This document shows positions 23,352-30,536 of a stretch of 32,887 nucleotides of DNA, piece by piece. A program made the position numbers and the translations under genes. This DNA is from Deltaproteobacteria bacterium. GTDB taxonomy: Bacteria; Myxococcota_A; Polyangia; Haliangiales; Haliangiaceae. Positions within the stretch are counted from its first letter, which is position 1. Each line of letters opens with the position of its first letter. The notes below the pieces were generated by a model. That model saw nothing but the letters and a program-made list of their open reading frames with translations. It did no database searches and was not told the DNA's origin. The DNA is taken from positions 1 to 32,887 of the forward strand of contig JANXOM010000205.1 of assembly GCA_025353585.1 (NCBI GenBank), given 5' to 3'.

Positions 23352-23602
23352 TGGCGTTCGCTCACCGTTCACACGCGAGTGCGAAATCCGCATCTCATAC
23401 CGCTGGAGACAGTTGAACCCTCCTCGGATCGCGTTTGAAGTTCGTTCGGAATTGCGCACGTTTCGCTCGCAACTTTCGTGGGGTTGCTCGCTGAAATTCA
23501 TCGCTTTTGCGAAAGTGATCGTGCAAGGTCGCGGTCCATCGCAGCGCTGGTTCGAGCGGGGGAACACAGCTCGCACGCCTGCGAGACCAGGACAAAAAGA
23601 CA
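23352..23602. other. 251-bp intergenic region of lower GC
   Basis: This stretch has visibly lower GC (about 55%) than its surroundings and no convincing gene. It has runs such as TTTGAAG, AACTTTCG and CGCTTTTGCG, with TCGC/GCGA inverted arms near 23500. It lies immediately upstream of the Arg-tailed protein gene and may hold its promoter and a structured leader. A T-loop-like GGTTCGAGC at 23549 is not part of a tRNA. Confidence 0.5.
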
Positions 23603-24016
23603 ATGGAAACCGATAAGTCAATGACACGTCCTATCCTCCGTCGCCCGGACGACGATAACGACGGTCTGGTGGCCCTCCCCCCGGTCCCGCTCGTTCGCCA
23701 GCGCCTCCGCCAGTCGGTCAAGGACTTCGGCGTTTCCCAGCCCGGCCGTCGCGCTGCTGCCCTCGCGGCGGTGTGGATCGCGGCCACCGGTTGCGAAGCG
23801 GACCTGCACCACTACGACCCGGAGGAGGCGCTCCGCACCTACCGCCTGATCGAGTCCGAGCTGCGCGCCGAGCTGCGCATCAGCCTGGGTCGTGCGATCA
23901 CGAACGAGCCGCACCCGGCCACGCGCAACACGATGATCAGCATGCTCGAGCACCTCGAGGAGCTCGAGGCCGCTGCCGTCGCGCCGCGCCCGGCTCGTCG
24001 TCGTCGCCGTCGGTAG
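23603..24016 (+). CDS. Small hypothetical protein with poly-Arg tail
   Basis: A protein of 137 residues, not recognised. The N-terminal 30 residues are polar and charged (RRPDDDNDG). The middle is helical, with YDPEEALRTYRLIESELRAE, and contains one Cys (TGCEADLHHYD). The end is strongly basic: RPARRRRRR. The tail could bind nucleic acid or an acidic partner, in the way of histone-like tails, but this is speculation. AGGA stands upstream of the ATG at a slightly long distance. It follows the low-GC region and is followed by a 9-bp stem at 24071-24096. Confidence 0.6.
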   Translation: METDKSMTRPILRRPDDDNDGLVALPPVPLVRQRLRQSVKDFGVSQPGRRAAALAAVWIAATGCEADLHHYDPEEALRTYRLIESELRAELRISLGRAITNEPHPATRNTMISMLEHLEELEAAAVAPRPARRRRRR

Positions 24017-24070
24017 ATCGTTCGCCTCGCACGGGACGGCCGGATCGGGACGGTCGGATTGGATCGATCG

Positions 24071-24096
24071 CCCGGACGCCGGACACTGCGTCCGGG
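24071..24096. terminator. Stem-loop between convergent genes
   Basis: CCCGGACGC (24071-24079) and GCGTCCGGG (24088-24096) pair perfectly around CGGACACT. It lies between the convergent stops at 24016 and 24193. There is no U-tract, so this could be Rho-assisted or only a pause site. Confidence 0.4.
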
Positions 24097-24192
24097 GGCC
24101 GTTCGGACACCGGACAAATCTCGCGCTAACCCGGCGAGATCATGTGGTCGAGCTCCGGCCTCGCGCTTGCTCTAGCGCGCGGCATGTCGAGC

Positions 24193-26037
24193 TCACCCGC
24201 AGATGGACCAGCCGCAGTGCCGGCACAACCGGCACCCGCTCTGAACGATCAACGCCGTGCCGCACTCGGGGCAGCCCGGAGCGGCAACGGCCGCCAGCGT
24301 ACGAGCACCCGTGACGAGGACCTGGCCCTCGCGGCTGCCGTCCCGGTAGACGGTGATTCCCTTGCAACCCAGCTGGTACGCGAGCTCGTACGCAGCTTTG
24401 ACATCGAGCGGCGTGGCCTCCCGCCGGAGGTTGATCGTCTTGCTAACCGCGGCGTGGACGCGGCGCTGAAACGCGGCCTGCATCCCGACGTGTGCTGCGA
24501 CGCTGATCTCGTGCGCCGTCGGGAACCGGCGCTGCACGTCTGCGGGCACATCGCCGCGGCCGCGCACGCCGCCCGTCTCCGCCACGCCAGCGAACAGCTC
24601 GTCGGACGCGAACCCGCCGGCGTGAGCGACGCGGCGGAACACCGGGTTGACCTCGGCGAGCACGGCGCCGTCGAGGACGTTCCGACGGTACGCGAGCGCG
24701 TAGATCGGCTCGATGCCGCTCGCGCAGCCGGCGATGATGCTGATGGTGCCGGTCGGCGCGATGGTCGTGGTCGTCGCGTTGCGGAGCGGCCGGTCGGCGG
24801 TGCCGTGGGCGATGTTCTGCAGATCCCACCGCGAGCCCGCCCACGCGGGGAATGGCCCGCGGCGCTCGGCGAGGGCCCGGGACGCCGCCAGGGATTCGTC
24901 CTCGAGGAACGTGGCGAGGCGATCGGCGAGCACGAGCGCGGCGGGCTCGTCGTAGCCGATGTCGAACGCGACGAGCGCGTCGGCCCAGCCCATGACACCG
25001 AGCCCGATCTTGCGCGTGGCCTTGGTGGCGCGCTCGATCGCGGGGAGCGGGTAGCGGTTCGCGTCGATGACGTCATCCAGGAAGCGAACGGCATCGTGGA
25101 TCGTCGTCGCGAGCCGGGGCCAATCAAAATCGGGGCCGGCCTCGCGCGCCACCACGAAGCGACCCACGTCGATACTGCCGAGGTTGCAGGCCTCGAATGG
25201 GAGGAGCGGGACCTCACCACACGGGTTCGTCGCCTCGACCTCGCCGAGGTTCGCGGCGGGGTGCAACGCGTTGACGCGGTCGATGAAGACCATGCCCGGA
25301 TCGCCGATCGCCCACGCGGCGTTCGCGATCGCATCGAGCACGCGACGAGCTTCGAGCTGCCCGACGGCCGTCCCGGTCCGTGGGTTGACGAGGTCGTAGC
25401 TGGCGCCGGCCGCCACCGCCGCCATGAACGCGTCCGTCACCGCGACGGACAGGTTGAAGTTGCGCATCCTCGTCGGGTCGAGCTTCTGCGCGATGAACTC
25501 CAGGATGTCCGGGTGGTCGACGCGCAGCATGCCCATGTTGGCGCCGCGCCGGGTGCCGCCCTGCTTGATCGCCTCGGTGGCCACGTCGAACACGGCCATC
25601 AGGGCGACCGGGCCGGACGCGCTACCGCCGGTGGACGCGACGAGATCGCCGGCCGGGCGCAGCCGGGAGAACGAGAAGCCAGTGCCGCCACCGGTCTTCT
25701 GGATCTCGGCCGCCCAGCGAACCGCCTCGAACACGCCGGACGTGGAGTCCTCGACGGGGACGACGAAGCACGCCGCGAGCTGGCCGAGGGGCCGGCCGGC
25801 GTTCATGAGGGTCGGCGAGTTGGGCAAGAAGTCGAGCGCGGCCATCATGCGTTCGAAGGTCACGCTCGCCGCCGCCACCTCGTCGGCCGCGTAGCCGAGC
25901 GCGAGCTCGACGGAGGCGACATGCGTCGCGACCCGGCGGAACATCTGCTCCGGGGTCTCCACGACGACGCCGTTCTCGCGGGCAAGGTACCGGGCTCGCA
26001 GGACCGCGAGCGCATTCTCGGTGAGCGTCGCCGGCAC
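24193..26037 (-). CDS. nrdJ: Class II (adenosylcobalamin-dependent) ribonucleotide reductase
   Basis: The protein has 614 residues. It reduces ribonucleotides to deoxyribonucleotides with a B12-derived radical, needing no oxygen. The thiyl Cys is C273 in NPCGEVPL, with N271 and E275 at its sides. C90 and C284 (ACNLGSI) form the redox pair; C273 and C284 are 11 apart, as C322/C333 in the Thermotoga enzyme. GGGTGFSFSRLRPAGD (117-132) is a family signature. No N-terminal ATP cone is present. The C-terminus carries a zinc ribbon, CPEC and CRLCRHC, probably for re-reduction or allostery. The GTG start at 26037 has TACGGT 6 nt upstream. Confidence 0.93.
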   Translation of the reverse strand: MPATLTENALAVLRARYLARENGVVVETPEQMFRRVATHVASVELALGYAADEVAAASVTFERMMAALDFLPNSPTLMNAGRPLGQLAACFVVPVEDSTSGVFEAVRWAAEIQKTGGGTGFSFSRLRPAGDLVASTGGSASGPVALMAVFDVATEAIKQGGTRRGANMGMLRVDHPDILEFIAQKLDPTRMRNFNLSVAVTDAFMAAVAAGASYDLVNPRTGTAVGQLEARRVLDAIANAAWAIGDPGMVFIDRVNALHPAANLGEVEATNPCGEVPLLPFEACNLGSIDVGRFVVAREAGPDFDWPRLATTIHDAVRFLDDVIDANRYPLPAIERATKATRKIGLGVMGWADALVAFDIGYDEPAALVLADRLATFLEDESLAASRALAERRGPFPAWAGSRWDLQNIAHGTADRPLRNATTTTIAPTGTISIIAGCASGIEPIYALAYRRNVLDGAVLAEVNPVFRRVAHAGGFASDELFAGVAETGGVRGRGDVPADVQRRFPTAHEISVAAHVGMQAAFQRRVHAAVSKTINLRREATPLDVKAAYELAYQLGCKGITVYRDGSREGQVLVTGARTLAAVAAPGCPECGTALIVQSGCRLCRHCGWSICG

Positions 26038-26043
26038 GCTCGC

Positions 26044-26049
26044 ACCGTA
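26044..26049 (-). promoter_or_regulatory. Putative -10 box (TACGGT) of nrdJ
   Basis: TACGGT on the minus strand lies 6 nt before the nrdJ GTG. It overlaps a plus-strand TACGAT (26048-26053) that could serve the divergent gene. No cobalamin riboswitch is visible in the gap. Confidence 0.45.
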
Positions 26050-26100
26050 CGATCCGTCGCGCAGGGGCGCAACCGGGCGCGTCCGCGCGCCACCCTGCTG

Positions 26101-26775
26101 GTGCTCGTAGTGCTGGCGTTCCTCGCGCTCCTCGCCGTGCGCGTCGATGCGGCGCCGGTGGGGACCGATGGGCGCGCGCCGATCGGGCAGGAGGATCACG
26201 ACGACGACAACGACCCCGACGACCCGGGCGGCGGACCGCTCGCGCCGCCCGGATCGGCGGGTGAAGACGGCGACGGCGCCGCGTCGGCGCACGGTCCCCC
26301 AGACGCGCTGGTCGATCCCGTGCTCGCGGCCGCGCTCGCCACCCGCGCGCCGAGCCTCCGCGCGGCCACCGCCGCGGCGTATCGCGTCGCCGGCATCGAG
26401 CACGACCCGTCCCCCGGCTTCGCGCGGCGCTCGCGACTCGCCGCGCTCGTCCCGTGGATCGGCGCGCGCGTCGGCCAGGACGATACGTGGACCGACGTGC
26501 CCGATCCGATCATCAAGCACATGCTGGTGTACGACGTGCGCGCGACCTGGCACTTCGACCGGCTCGTCTTCGACCCGAACGAGATCCGGGCCTCGGGCAT
26601 CGGGGTCACCCTCCGCCGCGACCGCCGCCGCCTGGCCCTGCTCGTGAGCCGGACGTACTTCACGTGGCTCCGCGCGGCGGCCGCGGCCGCCCGTGCACCT
26701 GCCTGGGCGCTCCGAGCCGACGAGGCGGCGGCCGAGCTGGCCGCCCTCACGGACGGCGCCTGGCCCGCGAGGTAG
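26101..26775 (+). CDS. Secreted or membrane-anchored hypothetical protein
   Basis: A protein of about 224 residues, not recognised. A strongly hydrophobic N-terminus (VLVVLAFLALLAV) looks like a signal peptide or anchor. Next comes a very acidic patch (EDHDDDNDPDDPG), a Gly/Pro linker, then a domain (about 90-200) with VPDPIIKHMLVYDVRATW and RLALLVSRTYFTWLRAAAAAA. The start is uncertain: GTG 26101 is the first standard codon in frame, but it leaves no basic residues before the hydrophobic core, so a start further upstream using a rare codon is possible. It is divergent from nrdJ and 60 bp upstream of the PilZ gene. Confidence 0.6.
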   Translation: MLVVLAFLALLAVRVDAAPVGTDGRAPIGQEDHDDDNDPDDPGGGPLAPPGSAGEDGDGAASAHGPPDALVDPVLAAALATRAPSLRAATAAAYRVAGIEHDPSPGFARRSRLAALVPWIGARVGQDDTWTDVPDPIIKHMLVYDVRATWHFDRLVFDPNEIRASGIGVTLRRDRRRLALLVSRTYFTWLRAAAAAARAPAWALRADEAAAELAALTDGAWPAR

Positions 26776-26835
26776 GAGGCGGCGTTCCTACCCAAAACTT
26801 GCCAGGTCATCCGCAGACCGCCAAGCTTTGCGAAC

Positions 26836-27225
26836 GTGACCCAGGCCCAGCGCGAACACCGGCGGTATGCCCACGAAGCGTCGATCACGTTTCGCGTGGG
26901 CAACCGTCTGATCGCGGGGCGCACGCAGAACGTCTCCCGCGGCGGCCTGTGCGCGACCCTGGCCGATCCGGTCGCGATGGGCACCGAGCTCGACGTCGAC
27001 ATGGTCCTCGTGTTCGAGGACGACGCGCAGTCCGAGGCGCTTCGCCTCCCCGCGCGCATCGTGTGGTGCACGCCGTTGGACGACGCGCATCAGGTCGGCC
27101 TCGTGTTTCGCTCGCTGGACGCGGAGCGGTCGGAGTACTTGAGCCTGTTCCTGCGCTACCTGGACGACGGCTCGCGCCGCGAGAAGACACCGCGCGAGTC
27201 CGAGATCGACAAGCGCTTCGGGTAA
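26836..27225 (+). CDS. PilZ domain protein (c-di-GMP binding)
   Basis: The protein has 129 residues and is a single PilZ domain. The c-di-GMP-binding motifs are both present: RxxxR at R6-R10 (REHRR) and NxSxxG at N32-G37 (NVSRGG). Later strands such as ARIVWC and GLVFRSL complete the barrel. Short stand-alone PilZ proteins act as cytosolic c-di-GMP receptors that bind partner enzymes or motility and polysaccharide systems; the partner is not evident here. The start GTG at 26836 places RxxxR next to the N-terminus, as expected. It faces the UbiB-like gene, whose stop lies 16 bp downstream. Confidence 0.88.
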   Translation: MTQAQREHRRYAHEASITFRVGNRLIAGRTQNVSRGGLCATLADPVAMGTELDVDMVLVFEDDAQSEALRLPARIVWCTPLDDAHQVGLVFRSLDAERSEYLSLFLRYLDDGSRREKTPRESEIDKRFG

Positions 27226-27241
27226 CTTCAGCGCCCGCGCG

Positions 27242-28642
27242 CTACGCGCTGACCGGCGGCGCCTTGGCCTTCGCGTCCGCCATCGAGCGCGCCTTCTGGA
27301 TGTCCTGCATCATCCCGAGGACGAGACGCGGATCCGTGAAGACGTTGAGCTTGGGCGCGAGCGCCTTGGCGTAGCGATCGAAGTACAAGAGCTGCTTCGT
27401 GATGAGGATGAACTCGTTCGGCATCTTCACGCGGTGCTGCGTGGCGACGCGCTGGATGCCGGGCAGGAAGTCGGCGTAGTTGACCTCCGCGAACGACAGC
27501 GTCAGGAGCGGCTTGTACGTCTCACCGAGATCCTTGACGAACTCGTCGAAGTCGAGGCCGTCGGGCGTGCCCGCCATCTCGCAGATGATCTCGCCGAGCC
27601 GTTTGTAGTTACCGGACGCGAACGCGATCATGTAGTCGGTGACGAGATAGCGCGCCTTGTCGTCGAAGCGGCCGACGATGCCGAAGTCGAGGAAGCCGAT
27701 GTCGCCGTCGTCGAGCAGCATGAGATTTCCGGCGTGCACGTCGCCGTGGAAGAAGCCGTAGAACACGACGCACTGGAACCACGCCCGCAGGCCCGCGACG
27801 AGCAGCCCCTCGCCGTCGAGGCCGCGGGCCCGGATCTCGTCGTAGCGGTCCACGCGGAGGCCGTTGAAGCGCTCCATCACGAGCACCTTGCGCGTGATGT
27901 ACTCGCGGTGCGGGACCGGGGCCCGGATGTTCTTGTGCCCGAGCTCGCGCATGATCTCGTTGAACTTGTCGAGGTTCGCCGCCTCCATGCGGAAGTCGAG
28001 CTCCTCCGCGAGCGTCTTCGTGAAGTCATCGACGACGCCGACGGGGTTCGCGAGCTCGACGTTCTTGCGCATGCCCGCGAGCATGCGCGCCGACATGCGC
28101 ATCAGCTTCATGTCCGCCATGCAGCGGGCCACGATGCCCGGGCGCTGCACCTTGATGACGACCTTCGTGCCGTCGCGCAGCTCGGCGGTGTGGACCTGCG
28201 CGATGGACGCGGACGCCAGCTGCTTCGGCTCGACGTTCACGAGCTGCGCCGCCTTCTCGGCGCCGAGCTCCTCGTCCAGGGTGCGCTTGACGTCGTCGAA
28301 GGGGAACGGCTTGACGCGGTCGAGGACCTTCTGAAACTCCTTGACGTACGGGTCCGGGAACATGCCGGCCGACGACGCGATGATCTGCCCGAACTTGATG
28401 AAGGTCGGCCCCATGTCCTCGCACCACATGCGCAGGAGCGCCGGGCGCGTCAACCGCTGCGCCTTGTCGCCGCGGCCGGTGGCGACGAGCACGAGCTTGC
28501 GGATGCCGAGGACGTCGAAGACCCAGAGCCAGAAGTACTTGGCGGTGTAGAGCGAGAACGCCCACACGCGCCTTGGCACCGGCAGGACCACCGACAGCAG
28601 GAACAGCGCGCCGATGACGGCCAGTACGACGTATCCGACCAT
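27242..28642 (-). CDS. ABC1/UbiB-family atypical kinase with N-terminal TM helix
   Basis: The protein has about 466 residues. One hydrophobic helix at about 2-25 leads to the UbiB fold. The family signatures are KFGQIIASS (the KxGQ motif), ASASIAQVH (the Ala-rich loop replacing the glycine loop), [17 protein letters not shown] (catalytic) and FLDFG (metal binding). UbiB/COQ8 proteins are ATPases that support quinone synthesis or lipid handling at the membrane. Members in Myxococcota are usually duplicated, so a ubiquinone or menaquinone role is not certain. Two ATGs are possible (28684 and 28642). I chose 28642 because TACGAT lies 9 nt upstream and the gene then does not overlap the divergent one. 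Confidence 0.85.
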   Translation of the reverse strand: MVGYVVLAVIGALFLLSVVLPVPRRVWAFSLYTAKYFWLWVFDVLGIRKLVLVATGRGDKAQRLTRPALLRMWCEDMGPTFIKFGQIIASSAGMFPDPYVKEFQKVLDRVKPFPFDDVKRTLDEELGAEKAAQLVNVEPKQLASASIAQVHTAELRDGTKVVIKVQRPGIVARCMADMKLMRMSARMLAGMRKNVELANPVGVVDDFTKTLAEELDFRMEAANLDKFNEIMRELGHKNIRAPVPHREYITRKVLVMERFNGLRVDRYDEIRARGLDGEGLLVAGLRAWFQCVVFYGFFHGDVHAGNLMLLDDGDIGFLDFGIVGRFDDKARYLVTDYMIAFASGNYKRLGEIICEMAGTPDGLDFDEFVKDLGETYKPLLTLSFAEVNYADFLPGIQRVATQHRVKMPNEFILITKQLLYFDRYAKALAPKLNVFTDPRLVLGMMQDIQKARSMADAKAKAPPVSA

Positions 28643-28651
28643 GAGGCGGAA

Positions 28652-28657
28652 ATCGTA
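28652..28657 (-). promoter_or_regulatory. Putative -10 box (TACGAT) of the UbiB-like gene
   Basis: TACGAT on the minus strand lies 9 nt before the ATG at 28642. It faces an identical plus-strand box at 28669-28674. Confidence 0.45.
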
Positions 28658-28668
28658 ACCGGTTTGAG

Positions 28669-28674
28669 TACGAT
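28669..28674 (+). promoter_or_regulatory. Putative -10 box (TACGAT) of the MBL hydrolase gene
   Basis: TACGAT lies 8 nt before the ATG at 28683, with no Shine-Dalgarno between them. Confidence 0.45.
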
Positions 28675-28682
28675 ATGCGCGC

Positions 28683-29534
28683 ATGCTGACGACCGTCACC
28701 GCCGGACCGTTCACGGTGCGCGGAATCTCCGTTGGTGGCGTCTACACCTCGATCGGCGTGCCGGAGCTCGGCATCGTGTTCGATGCGGGCGCGCCCCTGC
28801 GCACCCTCGGCGGGATCGACACGATCCTGCTGAGCCACGGCCACGCGGACCACGTCGGCGGGCTGCCGGCGCTGCTCGGGATCCGGGCGCTGCACGGCAA
28901 GACGAAGCCGCCCCGCGTCTTCATGCCGGCGGAGATCGTGGACGACGTGGTCGCGGCCCTCGCGGCGATGTCGCGGCTGCAGCGGCACCCGCTCGCGATC
29001 GAGGCGATCGGCATGCGGCCCGGCGACGAGATGGCGCTCGCGGGCGACCTGCGGGTCAGCGCGGTCCGCACGTTCCACCCGGTGCCCTCGCTCGCGTACA
29101 TCATTGTCCGGCGCGTCGGGCGGCTCCGTCCGGACCTGCACGGCACCCCGGGGCCTGAGATCGCGGCGCGGCGGCGGGCCGGCGAAGAGGTGACGGTCTA
29201 CGAGGATCGGCTCGAGCTCGCGTACGCGACCGACACGCTGATCTCCGCGCTCGACCGCGCCCCCGAGCTCCAGCAAGCTCGCGTGCTGATCATGGAATGC
29301 ACGTTCCTCGACGCGCGCAAGTCCCTCGAGGCCGCGCGCGCCGGCTGCCACGTGCACCTCGACGAGATCATCGAGCGCGCCGCCGCGTTCCGCAACGAGC
29401 ACGTCGTGCTGATGCACTTCTCGCAGATCTACCCGCCACAGGAGATCGCGGCGCTGCTCGACGCACGCGTGCCGCCAGAGCTGCGGCGCAAGCTCATCCC
29501 GTTCGTGCCGACGACCGCGTACTGGCCCGGCTGA
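28683..29534 (+). CDS. Metallo-beta-lactamase fold hydrolase, RNase Z-like
   Basis: The protein has 283 residues. The zinc motif SHGHADHVGG (51-60) provides H52, H54, D56 and H57. H132 (TFHPVPS), D184 (YATDT) and H245 (LMHFSQIY) complete the two-zinc site. The order and the HFS..Y ending resemble the RNase Z/TRZ-like branch, though the flexible arm of true tRNase Z is short or absent, so another phosphodiester or ester substrate is possible. It is cytosolic. It is divergent from the UbiB-like gene across 40 bp and ends within a palindrome shared with the next, convergent gene. Confidence 0.87.
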   Translation: MLTTVTAGPFTVRGISVGGVYTSIGVPELGIVFDAGAPLRTLGGIDTILLSHGHADHVGGLPALLGIRALHGKTKPPRVFMPAEIVDDVVAALAAMSRLQRHPLAIEAIGMRPGDEMALAGDLRVSAVRTFHPVPSLAYIIVRRVGRLRPDLHGTPGPEIAARRRAGEEVTVYEDRLELAYATDTLISALDRAPELQQARVLIMECTFLDARKSLEAARAGCHVHLDEIIERAAAFRNEHVVLMHFSQIYPPQEIAALLDARVPPELRRKLIPFVPTTAYWPG

Positions 29535-29542
29535 CTCAGCCG
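29528..29542. terminator. Palindrome carrying the stop codons of two convergent genes
   Basis: CGGCTGACTCAGCCG has 7-bp perfect arms around one base. The plus-strand TGA is at 29532-29534 and the minus-strand TGA at 29536-29538, so both stops sit symmetrically in it. It may serve as a minimal shared terminator. Confidence 0.35.
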
Positions 29543-30273
29543 AGCGACGCCAGCAACAGCACGACCAGCTCGCCGGCCGCGGCCGCGGTCGCGACGACGG
29601 GTGCCGTCAGCCCGCGGTCACGGCGCTGCGCCTCGATCCCGAGGCCGAACGCGACGGCGGCGCTGACCGCCACCGCGGCCACGCCCGCTCTCGCGCCGAG
29701 CGCGAGCACGGCGACCACGAGCACGGCGCCGCCGAGCGCGGCCATGAGCCACGCCGGGGCCGGGGCCGCCACGAGCGAGCGCGGGGCGTGGTCGTCCGTG
29801 ACCGGTTCGCCGAGCGCCTGCAGGAACACGGCGGACCAGCGGCCCACGAGGGCCGTTGCCACGAGGACGGCGAGCCACCGCTCGGGGTGCACCGCCGAGA
29901 GCGCCGCGATGCGCAGCGCGGTCACGAGGACGAGCGCGACGATAGAACCCGCGCCGTGGCCGGCCGTGGCATGCCCTTGCCACCGGTCGACCCGCTCGGC
30001 GAGCCCGCGCTCGACCAGCGCCGCCGAGGCGAACGTCAGCGCGGCGACGGAGAGGATGGCGCCGACGGACGCGGGCAGCCCGGCGGCCACCGCGAGGGCC
30101 GAGATCGCCCACGCGACGAGCCCGATCGGCGCGCCCAGCGCGACGACCCAGCCGGGAGAGCGGGGCTCGTCGGCGACCGCGTCCGGCCAGCGCCAGGGCG
30201 TCGAGTGCACGAGCGCCACGGCGCCGCCGTAGAGCGGGCCCAGGCGGCGCATCCAGTCCTCGCGAGACGACAC
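29536..30273 (-). CDS. CobS-like integral membrane protein with degraded Asp motif
   Basis: This is a protein of 245 residues with six or seven hydrophobic segments, the right length for adenosylcobinamide-GDP ribazoletransferase (CobS). The opening REDWMRRLGPLYGGAVALVHSTPW and the middle GSIVALVLVTALRIAALSAV, then GRWSAVFLQAL, resemble CobS. The catalytic DGLADxxDG motif appears only as RGLAERVDR, and the C-terminal GHTGD segment is RDRGLTA, so it probably lacks normal Mg binding. It may be a diverged paralogue with another job; without a search I cannot rule out an unrelated membrane protein. No other cob gene lies here. The GTG start has TATGCT 6 nt upstream. Confidence 0.5.
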   Translation of the reverse strand: MSSREDWMRRLGPLYGGAVALVHSTPWRWPDAVADEPRSPGWVVALGAPIGLVAWAISALAVAAGLPASVGAILSVAALTFASAALVERGLAERVDRWQGHATAGHGAGSIVALVLVTALRIAALSAVHPERWLAVLVATALVGRWSAVFLQALGEPVTDDHAPRSLVAAPAPAWLMAALGGAVLVVAVLALGARAGVAAVAVSAAVAFGLGIEAQRRDRGLTAPVVATAAAAGELVVLLLASLG

Positions 30274-30279
30274 GCCGGC

Positions 30280-30285
30280 AGCATA
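30280..30285 (-). promoter_or_regulatory. Putative -10 box (TATGCT) of the CobS-like gene
   Basis: TATGCT on the minus strand lies 6 nt before the GTG at 30273. It is 4 bp from the palindrome at 30290-30303. Confidence 0.5.
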
Positions 30286-30289
30286 CCCG

Positions 30290-30303
30290 GGGTCACGTGA
30301 CCC
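30290..30303. promoter_or_regulatory. 14-bp perfect palindrome, candidate operator
   Basis: GGGTCACGTGACCC sits directly upstream of the -10 box of the CobS-like gene, where a bound repressor would block transcription. Its CACGTG core is symmetric. The gap to the divergent kinase start at 30537 holds 263 bp in which I see no gene. Confidence 0.5.
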
Positions 30304-30536
30304 GGCGCTCGTGGCGAGTGAGTACAACTGACCGAGGGGTAGGCCAGACCCCAGATCGCGGAACGCACCGGCTTCCACGCCCGCCGATCCTGCGGAGCGT
30401 GCGCCAGCGGAGCGGTTCCGCCCCGCGTAACGCAGACTTAGGCGTGGAACGCGGGTCTCCCGCCGCGGCCGTCCCGCGCTGTGTCATCCGGCGGCGCGTC
30501 GGCGCGGGCTGGCCGAGGTCTTGCTCTAGTCCGGGC

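Noticed and set aside
23549..23557. GGTTCGAGC resembling a tRNA T-loop
   Set aside because: No acceptor, D or anticodon stems can be built around it.
24168..30530. CTTGCTCTAG occurring at 24168 and 30520 shortly before an ATG
   Set aside because: Only 10 bp; the 24184 ATG opens a frame that is merely antisense to nrdJ.
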